Source of the DNA: Dioscorea cayenensis subsp. rotundata | Taxonomy: Eukaryota; Streptophyta; Magnoliopsida; Dioscoreales; Dioscoreaceae | Length of the DNA stretch: 64,000 nucleotides | Assembly: GCF_009730915.1 (NCBI RefSeq) | Contig: NC_052475.1 | Span: 22,626,285-22,690,284 of the forward strand | Direction of reading: 5' to 3' | In this document: positions 50,529-63,522 of the stretch, in pieces | Position numbering within the stretch: position 1 is the first letter of the stretch | Layout: every line of letters starts with the position of its first letter | Translations under genes and position numbers: made by a program | Notes under the pieces: model-generated | Told to the model about the DNA's origin: nothing | The model's database searches: none | Seen by the model: the letters and a program-made list of their open reading frames with translations, nothing else

Positions 50529-50891
50529 TCAAGCAAAGCAAGACCACAGCTCATACATTTTCTCAAGAGGAGTTGTCTCCAAGAAACACTTATCCTCAAA
50601 TTCCTCAAGAACAAAATTAGGCTTGATTAACAAATGCTCACCAATATTCCAAACTTGTTCTTGTTCTTCATTATAATCACCAGCAACATGATCTTGATCA
50701 ACCACTTGCCTTTTTTCTCCTTTCACCACGGCCGGTCTTATCGGTAACGGCACCGTCTCTTCGGCCGCCATTGAGTCTTTTCCGGTGAGGCTTTGCACAA
50801 CAGACTTGAAGTCCAGGGCATCTGTCTTCACAAACCTTGTCACTATCACCTTCACCTTCACAGGATTAATTCTAGCTCTCTTTGAAGGCAT
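50529..50891 (-). CDS. VQ-motif protein (WRKY partner)
   Basis: Single exon, 120 residues. Start at 50891 (MPSKRARINPVKVKVIVTRF); the short in-frame extension upstream has no ATG. The VQ motif FxxxVQxLTG appears as FKSVVQSLTGK at about residues 29-39. The N-terminus and motif placement resemble the small VQ1/VQ10-type proteins. The rest is acidic (YNEEQEQVW, VLEEFEDKCF) and ends ELWSCFA. VQ proteins are small nuclear or plastid cofactors that bind group I and IIc WRKY factors and adjust defence or stress transcription. Lack of introns is usual for the family. Neighbours give no functional hint apart from the W-box cluster 1.6 kb past its 3' end. Confidence 0.93.
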   Translation of the reverse strand: MPSKRARINPVKVKVIVTRFVKTDALDFKSVVQSLTGKDSMAAEETVPLPIRPAVVKGEKRQVVDQDHVAGDYNEEQEQVWNIGEHLLIKPNFVLEEFEDKCFLETTPLEKMYELWSCFA

Positions 50892-52475
50892 GTTCAAGAA
50901 CTCAAACAAGTCAAAGATATGAAGGAGTATATAGGTGCAGTAACACTCGCTAGATATATATATATATATATAGATAGATAAAGGGCTTCACTTTTGTGTT
51001 TCAAACTTTCAATGCTCTCTTTCTGATTTCCTTATGTTTCTTGTCTTGAAAATGGTTGGAAGGTTTTTGATGGTTTATATAGAGAAAGAAGAGAGATGGA
51101 TAAAACTGAAAGAATGGTCAAGGAATGCAAGCTGTATGGAACTGTCAAAGCTCGTGCCAATTGGAAAAGAGGCAAGTCAAGAGAAAGTGGACAAAAAGGT
51201 CATTGTTGCCCGTTTATGATGATTTTTTTTTCCTTTTTTTTAAAGGTTTTTATTTATGAGCTTGAGAAAGCTGGCTTTTTTAAAAAAAACAAAACAAAAC
51301 AAAACAAAAAAATAATGCAAGTAGGTGAATCACTAAACCATGTTTCAATTCCTTGAATAAGTAGATTTATATTTAGGAGAATAGGTTGTATAAAAGAATA
51401 AAGATAGAGGATATGAAAATAAGCCAAAAATTAAAAATTAATCACACGTCTCTTCCATTCGAAAAAGTAATAATAGGAGGATTTGATCAATGTTGTGAAG
51501 AGAAGTTTTTGAATTCCTGAGATCCCATGCAGATGATGAGGGTGATCTTAAAGAGCAACAGAACTAATATGTGTTTAAGCTAATCCGGCTCTGCAGTTAG
51601 AGTGTTTATGTAGCATAGGGTGAAGCTCATAGTTAGGCTTTTTTTGGTTTCTTTGTCTGTGTTCGTTATTTATATGTCTCTCACTCCGTAAATCTTCCTT
51701 CCTCTTTTATGGTTTGTGTGATTTATCTTTCTAATTATGATGTCTTTATGTAATTTTTGTATATTTGTTGAAAGTTGTTCAAGATTTTTTTGGGAGTATG
51801 GCATGGGATTACTTCATCGTCATGTTGTTTGGTGCTCAGACATTGGTTCAAGGCATTTCCTCTGCCTTTTCCTACCCTAAAAAGCAAGGTCACTTGCGTC
51901 CTTGAACCAATAACCATTTTTTTTTGGCTAATTTTAATCACTAAAGTTTATCAACTTTATTTTTTAAAAAAATATATTGTTATTTCTATATATTTTTATT
52001 ATTATTACTATTATTTTAAAGCAAGGAATTAGATTTTTGTGGCTGTGGACGCAAGCAGCTGGCTTTTGTTGAGCATGAGTTTTTAGTCATTGAAGATTCA
52101 TTCAATGTTTATGAACTTGGCCATGCACCACCACCATGTGCCTCAAAACTATCATTTTCATAGTTTTAGGTTTCTTGATGATAAATATCTTTATGTGATC
52201 AATTTTCATTGAAAATGTCTAGCTAAGATGTTTATTGGATTTAAGCAAGCTTTATGTTTTAGTATATATTTCAATTATTGTTTTCCCACTTGTCCACTTT
52301 GACTGGTTAATTACCTTGACTTTAATCTTATGATCAGTATATTTGTTTCTAAGATAGTTTGGTAACTAGGATTTTAGAAATTAATTAGTGGTGTTTACGG
52401 TCATATAAGTTAAGTAAATATTATTAATTTACTTAAAAGACTACAGATTTTATAATTATGCACATGTGTTGAGAG

Positions 52476-52509
<34 letters not shown>

Positions 52510-52932
52510 CTTGTTTGGTTGGATGAAGGTAGAAATAAGTGTAGTTTCAATAATTGCATCATGTATCACCTACATTTTATAAATTTGATTAAATTGTTTA
52601 ATTAGTACATTGCAAACTGTAAATTTGATATTTTTAAATATATATAAGTCTATGGTTTATATTTGGATGAGTTAGTAAGACGGAACTTCTTTATTCAACA
52701 CAATCAAATCAAAAGTGGTTTTCTGACATTTAATTGATACATAAAATAAGACAAAATGATGATAATTAGATAAATCACCTCAATAGTCATGAATTTTTGC
52801 AAATATTCAAAAAGTGTTTTAAGCTTTATTAAAATAGAAAAAAAAAATGTGTTTTGAACTACATAGGAATTAATATTGCATGAAATTTTCAACATTTATA
52901 CATAATCAGAGCATTGAACTTTCCTTTGAGTT

Positions 52933-53139
52933 TTTTTTGGAATAATAGACGACAAGCGCCCTTTTTTATGAATAGAAACAGTACTAAACAGTACTGGAAC
53001 CCGGATGTACAGTATATGTATAGTATGAGAATAATATAAGAATCCAGGTTGAACAGTACGAGGAACAGTACTGTTGGGGGAGAGATTTGAACCCATAACC
53101 TCCCCCTTACACTTTGATGTCATACCATTGGGAGGAACA
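52933..53139 (-). mobile_element. tRNA-type SINE with perfect 17-bp target-site duplication
   Basis: The insert is flanked by identical GAACTTTCCTTTGAGTT at 52916-52932 and 53140-53156. On the minus strand it shows a head with TGGTATGACATCAAAG (A-box-like), then GGGTTCAAATCTC about 25 bases on (B-box, matching GGTTCRANNC well), a middle part rich in CAGTAC, and the tail GGGCGCTTGTCGTCTATT before poly-A. This is the best-defined mobile element here, and the exact duplication suggests recent insertion. Confidence 0.88.
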
Positions 53140-55914
53140 GAACTTTCCTTTGAGTTGCTTCAATAAAAGTGAATAAATGATAAAGATGACCATTTTGAGG
53201 CTGTGATTGCTCCACAATGCAGCAACTGCATGTACACGCTCTCTTGTGTGGCTTGATAACTTAACTCCATTTAATTTCTCCAATTTTTCTCCAAGTTTGA
53301 TCCGAAGTTTCTAAAAGTTTGACCAAAAAAATAATTTCTTTTTTTAAAAAAAACACCATTGCCTTTGTTGAAAAACCATTATTGGTTAATTTTTTCAATG
53401 CACTTGTGAACACATGCATCTCAATATTGTTTTTCAAAATGCATGAATTCCTCTTTTAGATTCTTGTGAGTAGGTATGATCACACCATCAATAGATTTGT
53501 GGTTAGATTTTTTTTTTTTTTACAAAAACAATAAGAGTCACTGTCTTAATTTTACATTTTAATTGGACTTGTTTATATATAGTTAATCATCTAATAATAG
53601 AAGTGGAAAAAAATCTTATGATTTGTGCCCTTTGATTAGGTTACCTGAGTCAATGGATGAATAAGTTGGGTTACCTTCTAATAACATTCATTGTAAATCT
53701 ATTTCTTCTGAATTTTAATTTCATTTAAACCAATGTATGACTAAATTGAGTCAATAATTAAGACACTTATTCAGTAATGTATATAATTAAAAAATTTAAA
53801 TTATGATAACCACACTTTAATTTATTGGCATGGGCTAAATCCTCCAATCACTCAGATGCACGTGATATATTTAGAAAAAATCATGCACTTTTTTGACATG
53901 TAACTTGTCTATATTTGTCTAAAAAATTTTAATTATATAATGCTAAAATTGAATGTTTAGTTATTAGAAATATAAAACTAGTTTTAAAAAAGTTTTATAT
54001 GGAGAACATTTTTGAATTTTTAAATATCTTCTACCAACTCTCTTTTCTGATAACATTTTCAATAAGTTTAACATTTATCATATATACGGATAGTTGAAAA
54101 ATATAATTTTATTTTTTTTATAATAAATAAATAAATAAATAAGTAAAGTTTTCTCAAGTGTCATTTTCACCCTTCTTTTAATTGGACTGCATCCACCTGT
54201 AGTGAACTTCACTTTTTCATTCATTTCTTTTAACCTCCCTGTAATTTTTTTAATAAAATTATCATTTACCCATTTTTATAAAAAAAAATAATTATAATAT
54301 TAAAGCTACCAGAATTACATACACTATATATTATAATAGATAAATATATATCATTTATATGTATCATTTTCTCCCTTTTTTACCCTTCATAGATAAGCAA
54401 AGAGAAGAAATGTCATCTTCACTTTTTAAGCCCTTGGAAACAATAATATATATATATATATATAAACAAATGATTTTGGGCTTAATCCCTGAATTCAATC
54501 TTGGCCCAAACAAGTCTAACAACATTGGGCTACGACCCAACCTTGACCAACTATTGGGCCCAACTTTTTTTTATTCTTCTATTCATATATTTATAATAAT
54601 ATTAAATACCTTTCAAGAAAATAGCATCTCTAGTTATTATTTATGATTGGTATAGTGCAAGAGATGTGACGGTGTGTCATGTGACAAGTTAGGCATGTTA
54701 TCATATGTTGGTTGGTAGTTAAAGTGGTTGTAAAACAAAGCTTATAAATTTAATAATAAAAAGGATATATATATATATATATAAAAAGAAAAACACATGG
54801 GTTGGGCCAAGAATAACATGAATTATTAATATTTTTGTTGGTGGTTATGGCAGTTGGAAGGACCACTGCCCACACTCCACTGCCCTTTAAACTGCCATGC
54901 CAATTGAAACTAGTTTTTGTGAGGATAAATCAGTACATTCACAATCAAATTTTCGATATTCTTTTTTTTTAAAATGAAATTCTCATTTATATAGCTTGAG
55001 TTACATTATTGTGTTTTTTTTTGGGAGGAAAATCTGATTATTACTTTGCATGTTTATATTCATAAAGTGCATTTTCTTGTCAACTTTTTTTCATAATCAA
55101 AGAGCATGAATTTATTTTTTTTAAACCTTTTTTAAATTGTTCTTTTTATCCACTAGATATGAAAACCGAGGAGAATTTCAAAGATGAAAGCTCATTAAAA
55201 AATAAAGCAAATATATAAATTTAGTTGAAGTCCTGTTTCCAATTCTAAACCTTTGAATATAAGGATTTTTTTATTCATATATTCATAAAATTAAATCATT
55301 TCATGATAAAATGAAAAACATTAAAAGCGAAAGAGCAATAGTACAATAAAAGCCATAGCCGGCCATAACCAGTTGTGATTGATGCTCACTTTTTATGTAC
55401 CTATTAAATACCCTCCCTCTCGTTCTGTCACTATATATACTTTATTTTTTTTCTAATATATTTGAAAGATTTATATTCATTTTTATCAAAAATAAAATAA
55501 AGTAAAAGTAGTAGCAATCAAAACCATAATTAGAGTAAATCACATGCTATATATATATATATGTATTATTTTTATATTAAAAAAATATTAATTCTTTTCA
55601 TAAATCAAAATTTTTAATAGAGGAAAAATATATAATAGATGAAAAGAACTACTATCAAATAATTAGAACTGGAATTAAACACGCAAACTACAACATCAAA
55701 ATAAAAATCGTCTTGAGTAAAATACACTCAAACCATTCTTATTATGCATCCATAACTTTCTACCTTATTTAAAAATAATTAACTAAAAATCTAACAAAAT
55801 TATTTTAAAAAATAATTTAAAATAAATAAATAAATTTTACATTACAAAATAATGTATCCAAAAATTTAGGCAAAGGTTTAATAAGAGTGCAATTAAAACA
55901 TTGTGGTAAAATGG

Positions 55915-56060
55915 AGTAGCCGACCAAAATGTGGGCAAAGGGTTGAACCGACATGAAAAGGACGAGAGCGAACGTGGATCCACGAGGCGATGACGTGGCC
56001 AAGACTATCTCTTGGGCCCCACCCGACAAGAGTGGCTCCCTGTCCAGCCACGTCAACTGT
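55915..56060. promoter_or_regulatory. GC-rich promoter-like island with paired TGACGTGGC elements
   Basis: TGACGTGGC at 55991-55999 and its reverse complement GCCACGTCA at 56047-56055 are bZIP-type sites (ABRE / unfolded-protein-response-like). TTGGGCCCCAC at about 56013-56023 resembles a TCP site, and another GTGGGCCCC lies near 56465. No gene start is recognised on either side. Confidence 0.4.
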
Positions 56061-56839
56061 ACTCACTCCTTGGTTTTTTTTTTCACTTAAAACCCTGTAA
56101 CTTTTAAATTATCATATCTGCAAACATGTTCCTGTTGAACCTTAAAAATCAACATGCGCCTTGATGTTTGTCGGTTTGTGAAATAAAATAATATTTTTTT
56201 CATAGAGTTTATTTATTTATTTTTTTTTAAGAATAATGTATGAAATAAACCTTTTTTTCCCTTAGTTGTTATGAAAATATAGGCAATTTAGGGGGGTGTA
56301 TTTGTGAAAAAAAAAGAAAAAAATAAGAAAAGAAAGGGTAACAAGGGCGCACATGGGGAGAAGATTGGACAGTGTGAGAGCCCGTGAAGTGAAATGAAAA
56401 ATCGTGGAGGGACCCTTCCCAATGATGGTCTCATGTGATTCATTCTTGTCCAATTTGGCCTTCGTGGGCCCCATTGTTTTAAAAATAAATTATTATAATT
56501 TTGTATTTTATATATAATATATATATAGGAATTTATATCCTCCATAGACATCCAATTATCAACAATTAGATACAGATATTGATGAAAAATATTACTGTTA
56601 TTATATTGTTTCAAATAGTGGTTAATGTGTGTTACTGTAGTAGCTACTGTTTATCAAATCTAACAATTGATAATGGACCTCCATAGATTTTTTTATCTAT
56701 AGACGTACATAGAGGATTGGTTATATATATATATATATAACAATGAGGGACGTTCTTAAAACGTCTCCATATATTAAAAAAATATGTGAGAGAAAGTGCA
56801 TGAGAGAGAGAAAACAATAACATAAGCAGCTGCTAATTA

Positions 56840-57010
56840 GGGTGTACTTGGTCTCCAAATGAGTAGTTAGGTTGGTGTATTGTTTTTTATTTCTGCACTT
56901 AACTTAACGGTTGTGGTTGATAAGAGTACTATGTAAATACCAGGTGTACTTGGTCTCCAAATGAGTAGTTAAGTTGGTGTAACAATAGTGATTAATTAGA
57001 GTACTATGTA
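56840..57010. repeat. Direct duplication of about 102 bp
   Basis: GGTGTACTTGGTCTCCAAAT begins near 56841 and again near 56943, each copy followed by GAGTAGTTA(G/A)GTTGGTGTA. GAGTACTATGTAAATA closes both copies. Copies have diverged in the middle. Confidence 0.85.
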
Positions 57011-58158
57011 AATATGATTGAACGGTATACTTTATATTCTACTTTTTACTGTACTCCTATTCCTAAACACAGTAAATCAATATAAAAATTACTGAATGCC
57101 ATCCGTGGGATGAAAATCCAATGGTTAAGATTAATCTAGGGACATACCTAATAGATGTAGCCTCTCTCCTCTCTCTCTCTGTATATATATATAACTCAAG
57201 TTTATACACCAAGAGTCCCTTGATCTATTAATCCCGGGTCACTTACATAGATATATTAATAACATGCATATGTATGATCCTAACTTGTCAAGGGCACACC
57301 GCACACATTTGTAAATAATAAAAAAAACCAAGCACAAACATATACTTAAAAAAATTCATATAATTTTAATGTATAATCTAATAGTTAAAAAAAAACACTT
57401 CTAACCATCTCCGTTTATTGACATCTATCAAAAAGATAATATTAAATAAGAATACAAATTTTTTTCATCATTCGAAAGGTCGTCTTGTTTTTACTATTTA
57501 AATGTATTTAAAAATAAAATAAATAAAAATAGAAAAATATAATGAGTTAAAAACTTAATTACCAACCAAGTGGCTCATACTTTAATGATATTTAATCCCA
57601 CAATAAAAATAAAAAAGGAAACATTAAATAATTTTAAATTTAAAACTGAATGAAAATAGTGATGGTGGTACAGATTTATAATTCAAATGTCACATCTTGA
57701 TTATCCAACATATTAAAAAAAATAACTACTGATATAAAAATACAACTTATATCATAAATAAATTATTTTTATTAAAAAAATAACTTGAAACTAACACGGA
57801 ATATTTTATAACATCAAAAGAATGGCAAATAATCCTCCCCCTAAAATAACATAATATAAGCATTTATTTTCATATGAAAAACAAAAATAAAAAAGAAATA
57901 AAAATATAAATATAAAACCAATAAAAACATCATGCAATCAACCCTCTGTCTCTTCTCAATTTTCAGATACAGAAACCCTGATATTTTTATCGCTCACACA
58001 TGACTGCATAAGCCAAAAGACCAGGGCAAAAGTTTTGTACCATAGTTAATGAACGAACGCATGCATGCATGCATGTGATTAAATGAATACAAGAGCAGTG
58101 ACGAAATAGAAATCTATCAAAAGCCAACGTCATAGACTCTATATATCTTTTGTCACTT

Positions 58159-58194
58159 CTAATAAACATATATATATATATATATGTTTATTAG
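58159..58194. repeat. Perfect 36-bp AT-rich palindrome
   Basis: CTAATAAACATATATATA is followed directly by its exact reverse complement. The non-TA outer eight bases on each side show it is more than a simple TA tract. Confidence 0.9.
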
Positions 58195-58351
58195 AGGTGG
58201 ATATATATATACAGGACAATTTATCTATATGCCTGCATCCACAGATTTGAAGCCCTGTGTGCCCATCATTTGGTGGCGTCCACATTTTTGCTTCTCCATG
58301 TGCATTGCCCAAGAATCATGCATATATCTCACTTCCTTTTGCACATGCAAC

Positions 58352-58390
<39 letters not shown>

Positions 58391-59403
58391 TATAAATCTT
58401 ATAATTTATTTGTAAAGTTAAGAACTTAAGAGCCAATATACCTCAAACCACAGTTGGGATAAATGAGTTTAATTAGCAAGTCAATAAGAATATTAAAATT
58501 GGATTGAATCTTAATTAATATATTTAGAGTATATTATAATATTTTGAGTCGGTAAAATGAGTGGAGTTAATTAACTAGTAAACCATATTTATAATAGCAC
58601 TTGGTGTTGTTATTTAATTTATAATAATCATATAAAAAGAGAAGTTTTTCACTTGGTTTATAAACTGTTAGAATAATAGTTCTCTTGAGTTGTCTTTGTA
58701 CTAGCATGATCCATGAAATAATGGACATGATTGACTGTGAATGAACCAAACAAGATGATGTTTTACTAAATCAAGTGAGCAGTCTTGTTTCTGCAAGACT
58801 GCAACGCTGTAGTGTTTGTTGAAATTCTGTGTATTATGATCAACGGTTGAAATTAAAGTTGTTTTGCATGCATGTGAGTTGAATGATATATCACTAAACG
58901 TGGCCATGGATGTCATAGCCATGACAGGACCATGCACGTGGCCTTGCCATGAACGAATGAGAGAAGAGAATCATTGACAAGAGGAGCTTAAGTGGTAGTA
59001 AATTAAGATATAAGTCGTAATTGCTATTATAACTTTTTTGTTGTTATTATGAGGAAAATCAACTACCATTCTGCTGGTGTGCAGATGGTATTATTATGAT
59101 TCTCTCATACCTTCACATGTGTTTACATTAATATATATATATAATGTAGGCAAAATATATATCCCTATATGTAATTAACAAGTTCATGTATTTTTTTTTT
59201 ATCAATAAAAAAGGGCAAGTTCCGTCACAAGGACAATTAGATACAAAGGTACATCAATTACTCTAGGAATTTATCATGTAGGGTAGATGAATATATAGAC
59301 TAATAAAACATATCACATACATCCAAAATGATATATCGGAAACCATAATTTCACAATAATAAATTAGCTTTGCTATGTAACTTTGGAGAGTTGTAAAATA
59401 CTG

Positions 59404-59652
59404 TTAGCCGGACAAGATCATGCACGATACGTGCATGTGTCTGTGACTTGCGCGCCAAGTAACCTCCAGAGATCACGTGCATGTACCCGTGACTTACGCA
59501 CTCGGTAACCTCCGGATCCCGTGCATGCAGTGACTTTCGCACGTAGCTCGTGACGCGAGGTTGCAGTGCGTACATGCACGTGATCTCTGGAGGTTACTTG
59601 GCTCATAAGTCACAGACATATGCACGTACTTTACATGGTCTTGTTCGGCTAA
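59404..59652. mobile_element. GC-rich inverted-repeat element with internal tandem units
   Basis: Arms 59404-59485 and 59571-59652 are about 82 bases each and mostly complementary. Ends are TTAGCCGGACAAG and the complement of TTAGCCGAACAAG. A run such as AAGTAACCTCCAGAGATCAC is perfect in both arms. The left arm and loop also hold 2-3 tandem units starting CGTGCATG and containing GTGACTT and GTAACCTCC. No target-site duplication was settled. It is probably a foldback element or MITE; small-RNA production is possible. Confidence 0.7.
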
Positions 59653-61599
59653 TAAATATCTCCTCTCACAGAAGATTCATGCTAGGTAAGACCTTGGTAA
59701 ACAGTAAATAAACAGTATGCTATATATTGTGAACACATTAAACAATACATAAACAAATATTACTATAGTACGTGAATGTTGGGTTTTCACTCCGCGCCTG
59801 CCCATGCATGCCTAAGGACCTACCCACTTACACGAACCAAGTGTTGGCAGTTCTTGTATTTTGATATTGAGATTTTAATTTAAGTTAAGCTATATGAAAA
59901 AAATGAAATATTTCAAAAAAAATTTTAAGGATAAATATGAAAGAAACACTGAAACCACCAAAATGACAAGTGATATGGGTCAAACTAGCTAGGTCACTAA
60001 GTCAACATAAAAATTAAACACTAGTAACACTAGTTGTTTGATACGAGATTATCTCATGTTCTCTCTGATTAATAGGTGAGCAGAGAAAAACAAGAGTATA
60101 CTTGTTTGTAAACATTAAAGCTTCTAGTATGTTAATTCTTTTTTGTATCAGGAACTGCATATAGCCAAAATAGAAACATAAAATCAATCTCATTAAAAAT
60201 GGATATGGGTTAGTTAAAACTGCTATTGAAAATCTGATTATTTCACTCCAACCACATGTTTAAAAAAATTACTGAGGTATCCTGTATCTAGGGGTGCAAG
60301 TAATTTCTTTAAGGTAACCAGAACACATATAGTTTGAGAGGTGGGATATTTAGCAATCCCAAATATTTGATCAAAATAGTTTTATATGCTGTAAGAACAA
60401 AAAAACACTTCAAAAATAAATGATTTGACATCTCTAGAGTAGCATGACAAAGCAAAGCACGCATGTAGTTGTAGGCAAATCATTAATGTCACCTAAAATT
60501 TTTTAAAGTCCACATTTTATGTGTGAAATTGAAATAGTGAAATTGAGACTTGCATATTTATAATAAAGATAAGAATATTGATAAATGGTGTTATGCTTCA
60601 CTTTCATATTAATAAATGATGGGAAGTTGATGTTATCATCTTATCAATATCAAGAGAGATTGTCTGAATCATCTTTGAGGCTTAGGCACAACATCATTAA
60701 AGTGTCATCCTTTGTAAAAGTCAGGATTGAATTGATATTTATAAACATATAGCCAAAATAGAAGAATTATAATGTACTCATTCAAGCATGCCTTATCCTT
60801 GAATTGCTTCCCTTGATTAAGACACTTTATTAATTAATATACAGATATATATATATATATATATATAAACAATGATGAACAATTCCAAATCCCTGAACCA
60901 ACTGGCACACATTCATTGAATCAACAATTGGATAAACTCAAGTTCTCTTGTCCTTTAGAAGTACTAATGTCTTTGTCACTGATGTATATATGGCTTTCAT
61001 AATTCATGTGTTGGAATGTGAACTTGTTTTTGTGATGGTTTGCAAATTAAAACTTTTCAAAACAAATAAATTTTAATAATACTAAACAAAAATTAAAACT
61101 TGCACAAATGAAATAGCCTTGTAAAAGAGATAGCGAACACGTCAATTTATGATATCTTTCCCCTATATGGATATTGAATTTTTATTTTTTTATTTATTTA
61201 TTTTTTTAAGAAAGACTCATTACCACTAGTAAAAAATTAATGTGAATCAAACCCAACTTGACAAAAAGAATATATATATATATATGATCCCAAAAGTTGT
61301 TGATTGATGACAAGAAGAAGTTTATAGAGTTAGTGTTAAACATGAACTTGTCTGTTGACTTACATGTGATTGATAGGGAATCAGTGATGAAGAAAATTTT
61401 ATATTTTCTGAAACATTATTTTATAAAAACATTATTTAATCCACACTATTGAGCAATCATATGAAAAGTTAGGCAGGGATTCTACAACATCTAACCAAAT
61501 CTTAATATCTTTGTCGATTAAAAGAAAGCCACAAAATTTAACCTACAATTTGAATTCATTTTCCTTTTATTTCATTGAACCAAGAACATAATTAAATTT

Positions 61600-61780
61600 T
61601 TTTTTAAATGAATGAATCACGTTCATTAGAAAAAAAATAAATAGATATAAAATACCAGTCCTACAAGACTAAGGGAATACAACAAACAAGCACAAGCAAC
61701 CATCAGGAGTGGGAGAAAAACAAAATAAAAGCAAACTAAAGATGAAAGAGACCTAAAAGAAAATGAGATCTTTTAATTAC
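61600..61780 (-). mobile_element. Possible LINE 3'-end remnant
   Basis: A T-run near 61592-61600 leads into ATGAATGAATCACGTTCATT and purine-rich sequence of the style found in plant LINE 3' ends read on the minus strand. No duplication or coding part found. Confidence 0.3.
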
Positions 61781-62439
61781 CTTCCCAACTAATCATAATA
61801 ACATTAAAACTAGAAAATAATTATATCCACAAAATATAGAGAATAATATATATATATATATATATATATATGGACCAAATTTAGCAGTGAATATGAGGGC
61901 TACATGTACCTACCAATTAAGCAACTTGGTGGGCCCAGAAACTTGCTTCAAACTTCTCTATTTTTGTTTTATTATTAATTTTTTTAAATGCGGCGAAAAC
62001 CAAGTTGATATTGACAAGTTTCAAAATCTCCAAAAGTATCTGAATATAAATAAAAATATTATGCCAGTGCTGTTAGTTAGTTAAATATTTATTTTCAACT
62101 ACAACTTTCTATTCCTTCACATTTTATATCTTCTGTTTTTTAAGAGTAAAGTTTTGTTTTATAATTTATAAATCAAGTTGAGGTTAGAGGGCGTATGAAG
62201 ACATAACATATAAAATAAATTATTTAGAACTTTTTATTATAATCAACCATTGTGAGAATAGAAAACAATTTGCAAGATAAAGGCTGAACAATAAACATGG
62301 GAAACAATAGAAAAACTTGAAAGATATAGACTTATCAAGGATGTTCAGTCACTTGCGCATGAAAAGTCTAAAGAGTATGAAACATAGCCACTACGACTTA
62401 GGTTTTGCTTTCCTTTTTTGAAATTTTTAAATGCTTATG

Positions 62440-63240
62440 CTAGCGGAGGCAAAGGTGTTTTAAAACTCAGGTTCTCGTATATGCTTCCCTTTTAACACAT
62501 GATTTATTTATAAATTTTTAAAGTCCAAAGAAACAATCCACTAAAAGAGATTAAGAATGAATAGTACAAACACACTCTCTCACTCACAATGACAAAGAGA
62601 AATCATCTTAAGTTGCTCAATGCCCACTCTACTCAACCCTCACCAACGAGTCTCTCTCATGTGGCTCATCATAAATCTTCAAGCAAGGTATCTTATATAG
62701 ACGCACCTACGTCCCAGTAGATCCTCCTCTTTCAGACTTCTCTACGGCTTCCTAACTTGGACAACTTCCAAAGTTATATGTTGCAACACCCAGTTGCAAC
62801 ACTGCAAACCTTTCTGAACATGACTGAGTCCTAGCCCAATTGCAAGCGAACTTGCGACGCCTTCAATCCTCCCGGTTCCTTCAGTCCGCTTCATAGCAAT
62901 TGACTCGTCTCAAGCTCCTCTTGCATGTAACCGCTTATTTCCTCATGCCACTTCAGTCGCCCCTCTGCAAAGAGTCACACCCACCAAAGCACGAACAACC
63001 ATCTCAGCAAAGATGGTTCCAAAAGATCTTCCGATCTTCTTTCTAAACTTGGTCCAAGTTTGGTATTCCCGTATAATTTTTCGTTTTAATAAAGAATATA
63101 TTGTTACTAAACTTGGTCCAAGATGGTTCCAAGTTTGATCTCCTCTCATATCCAAGTTTAGTCCTTAATATATATCTTCCAAGCATGATCACAATCATCC
63201 ATGCTTAGGTTTTCAAATCTTCAATCAAACATCAATCAAT
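62440..63240. other. TE-like non-coding block of unknown class
   Basis: More GC-rich than its surroundings, with AAACTTGGTCCAAG at 63045-63058 and again at 63109-63122, and AGATGGTTCC at about 63011 and 63121. There are Cys-poor short open frames only. It might be part of an LTR or a non-autonomous element; no protein or terminal signature confirms this. Confidence 0.35.
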
Positions 63241-63522
63241 CTTCAATGATTAGTCTGCTTCAATAACTCTGTCCATAATTAGCGTTCTTACTATTTTATA
63301 CTCCATGATGATCTTTTTTAAATAAAAAATAATTCCTCTCTTTTTAAAATAGACTTATTATAAAAGTAAGGAGTTTACTAAATATATGATTTATTATCCC
63401 AGATCTTACTAAAGATTGATAAAATCATACATAAGATAAAAGTTACCCTTATAGGTCAGATCCTTTTACCTTGATACTCCTAAAAATAACTATTCTATAA
63501 ATTCTGGTTCCGCCACTAATTT

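Larger units (their letters stand above)
50892..63500. other. Long AT-rich gene-free region with repeats and insertions
   Basis: Starts with the VQ promoter (TA-rich at 50953-50975). I see no host protein gene in the remaining 12 kb. Recognised items are listed separately: SINE 52933-53139, promoter-like islands near 55915-56060 and 56290-56475, tandem duplication 56840-57010, AT palindrome 58159-58194, GC-rich inverted repeat 59404-59652, retroposon remnant near 61600-61780, and a TE-like block 62440-63240. Confidence 0.65.

Noticed and set aside
58184..58429. 81-residue frame containing IYIYIY
   Set aside because: Mostly translation of TA microsatellite.
59351..59606. Overlapping minus-strand frames in the GC-rich element
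   Set aside because: They repeat because the DNA repeats, and no frame is favoured.
59404..59652. CRISPR-like array
   Set aside because: Eukaryotic sequence with only two to three imperfect units and no regular spacers.
62943..63155. 70-residue minus-strand frame
   Set aside because: No homology; lies in a repeat-like block with duplicated words.
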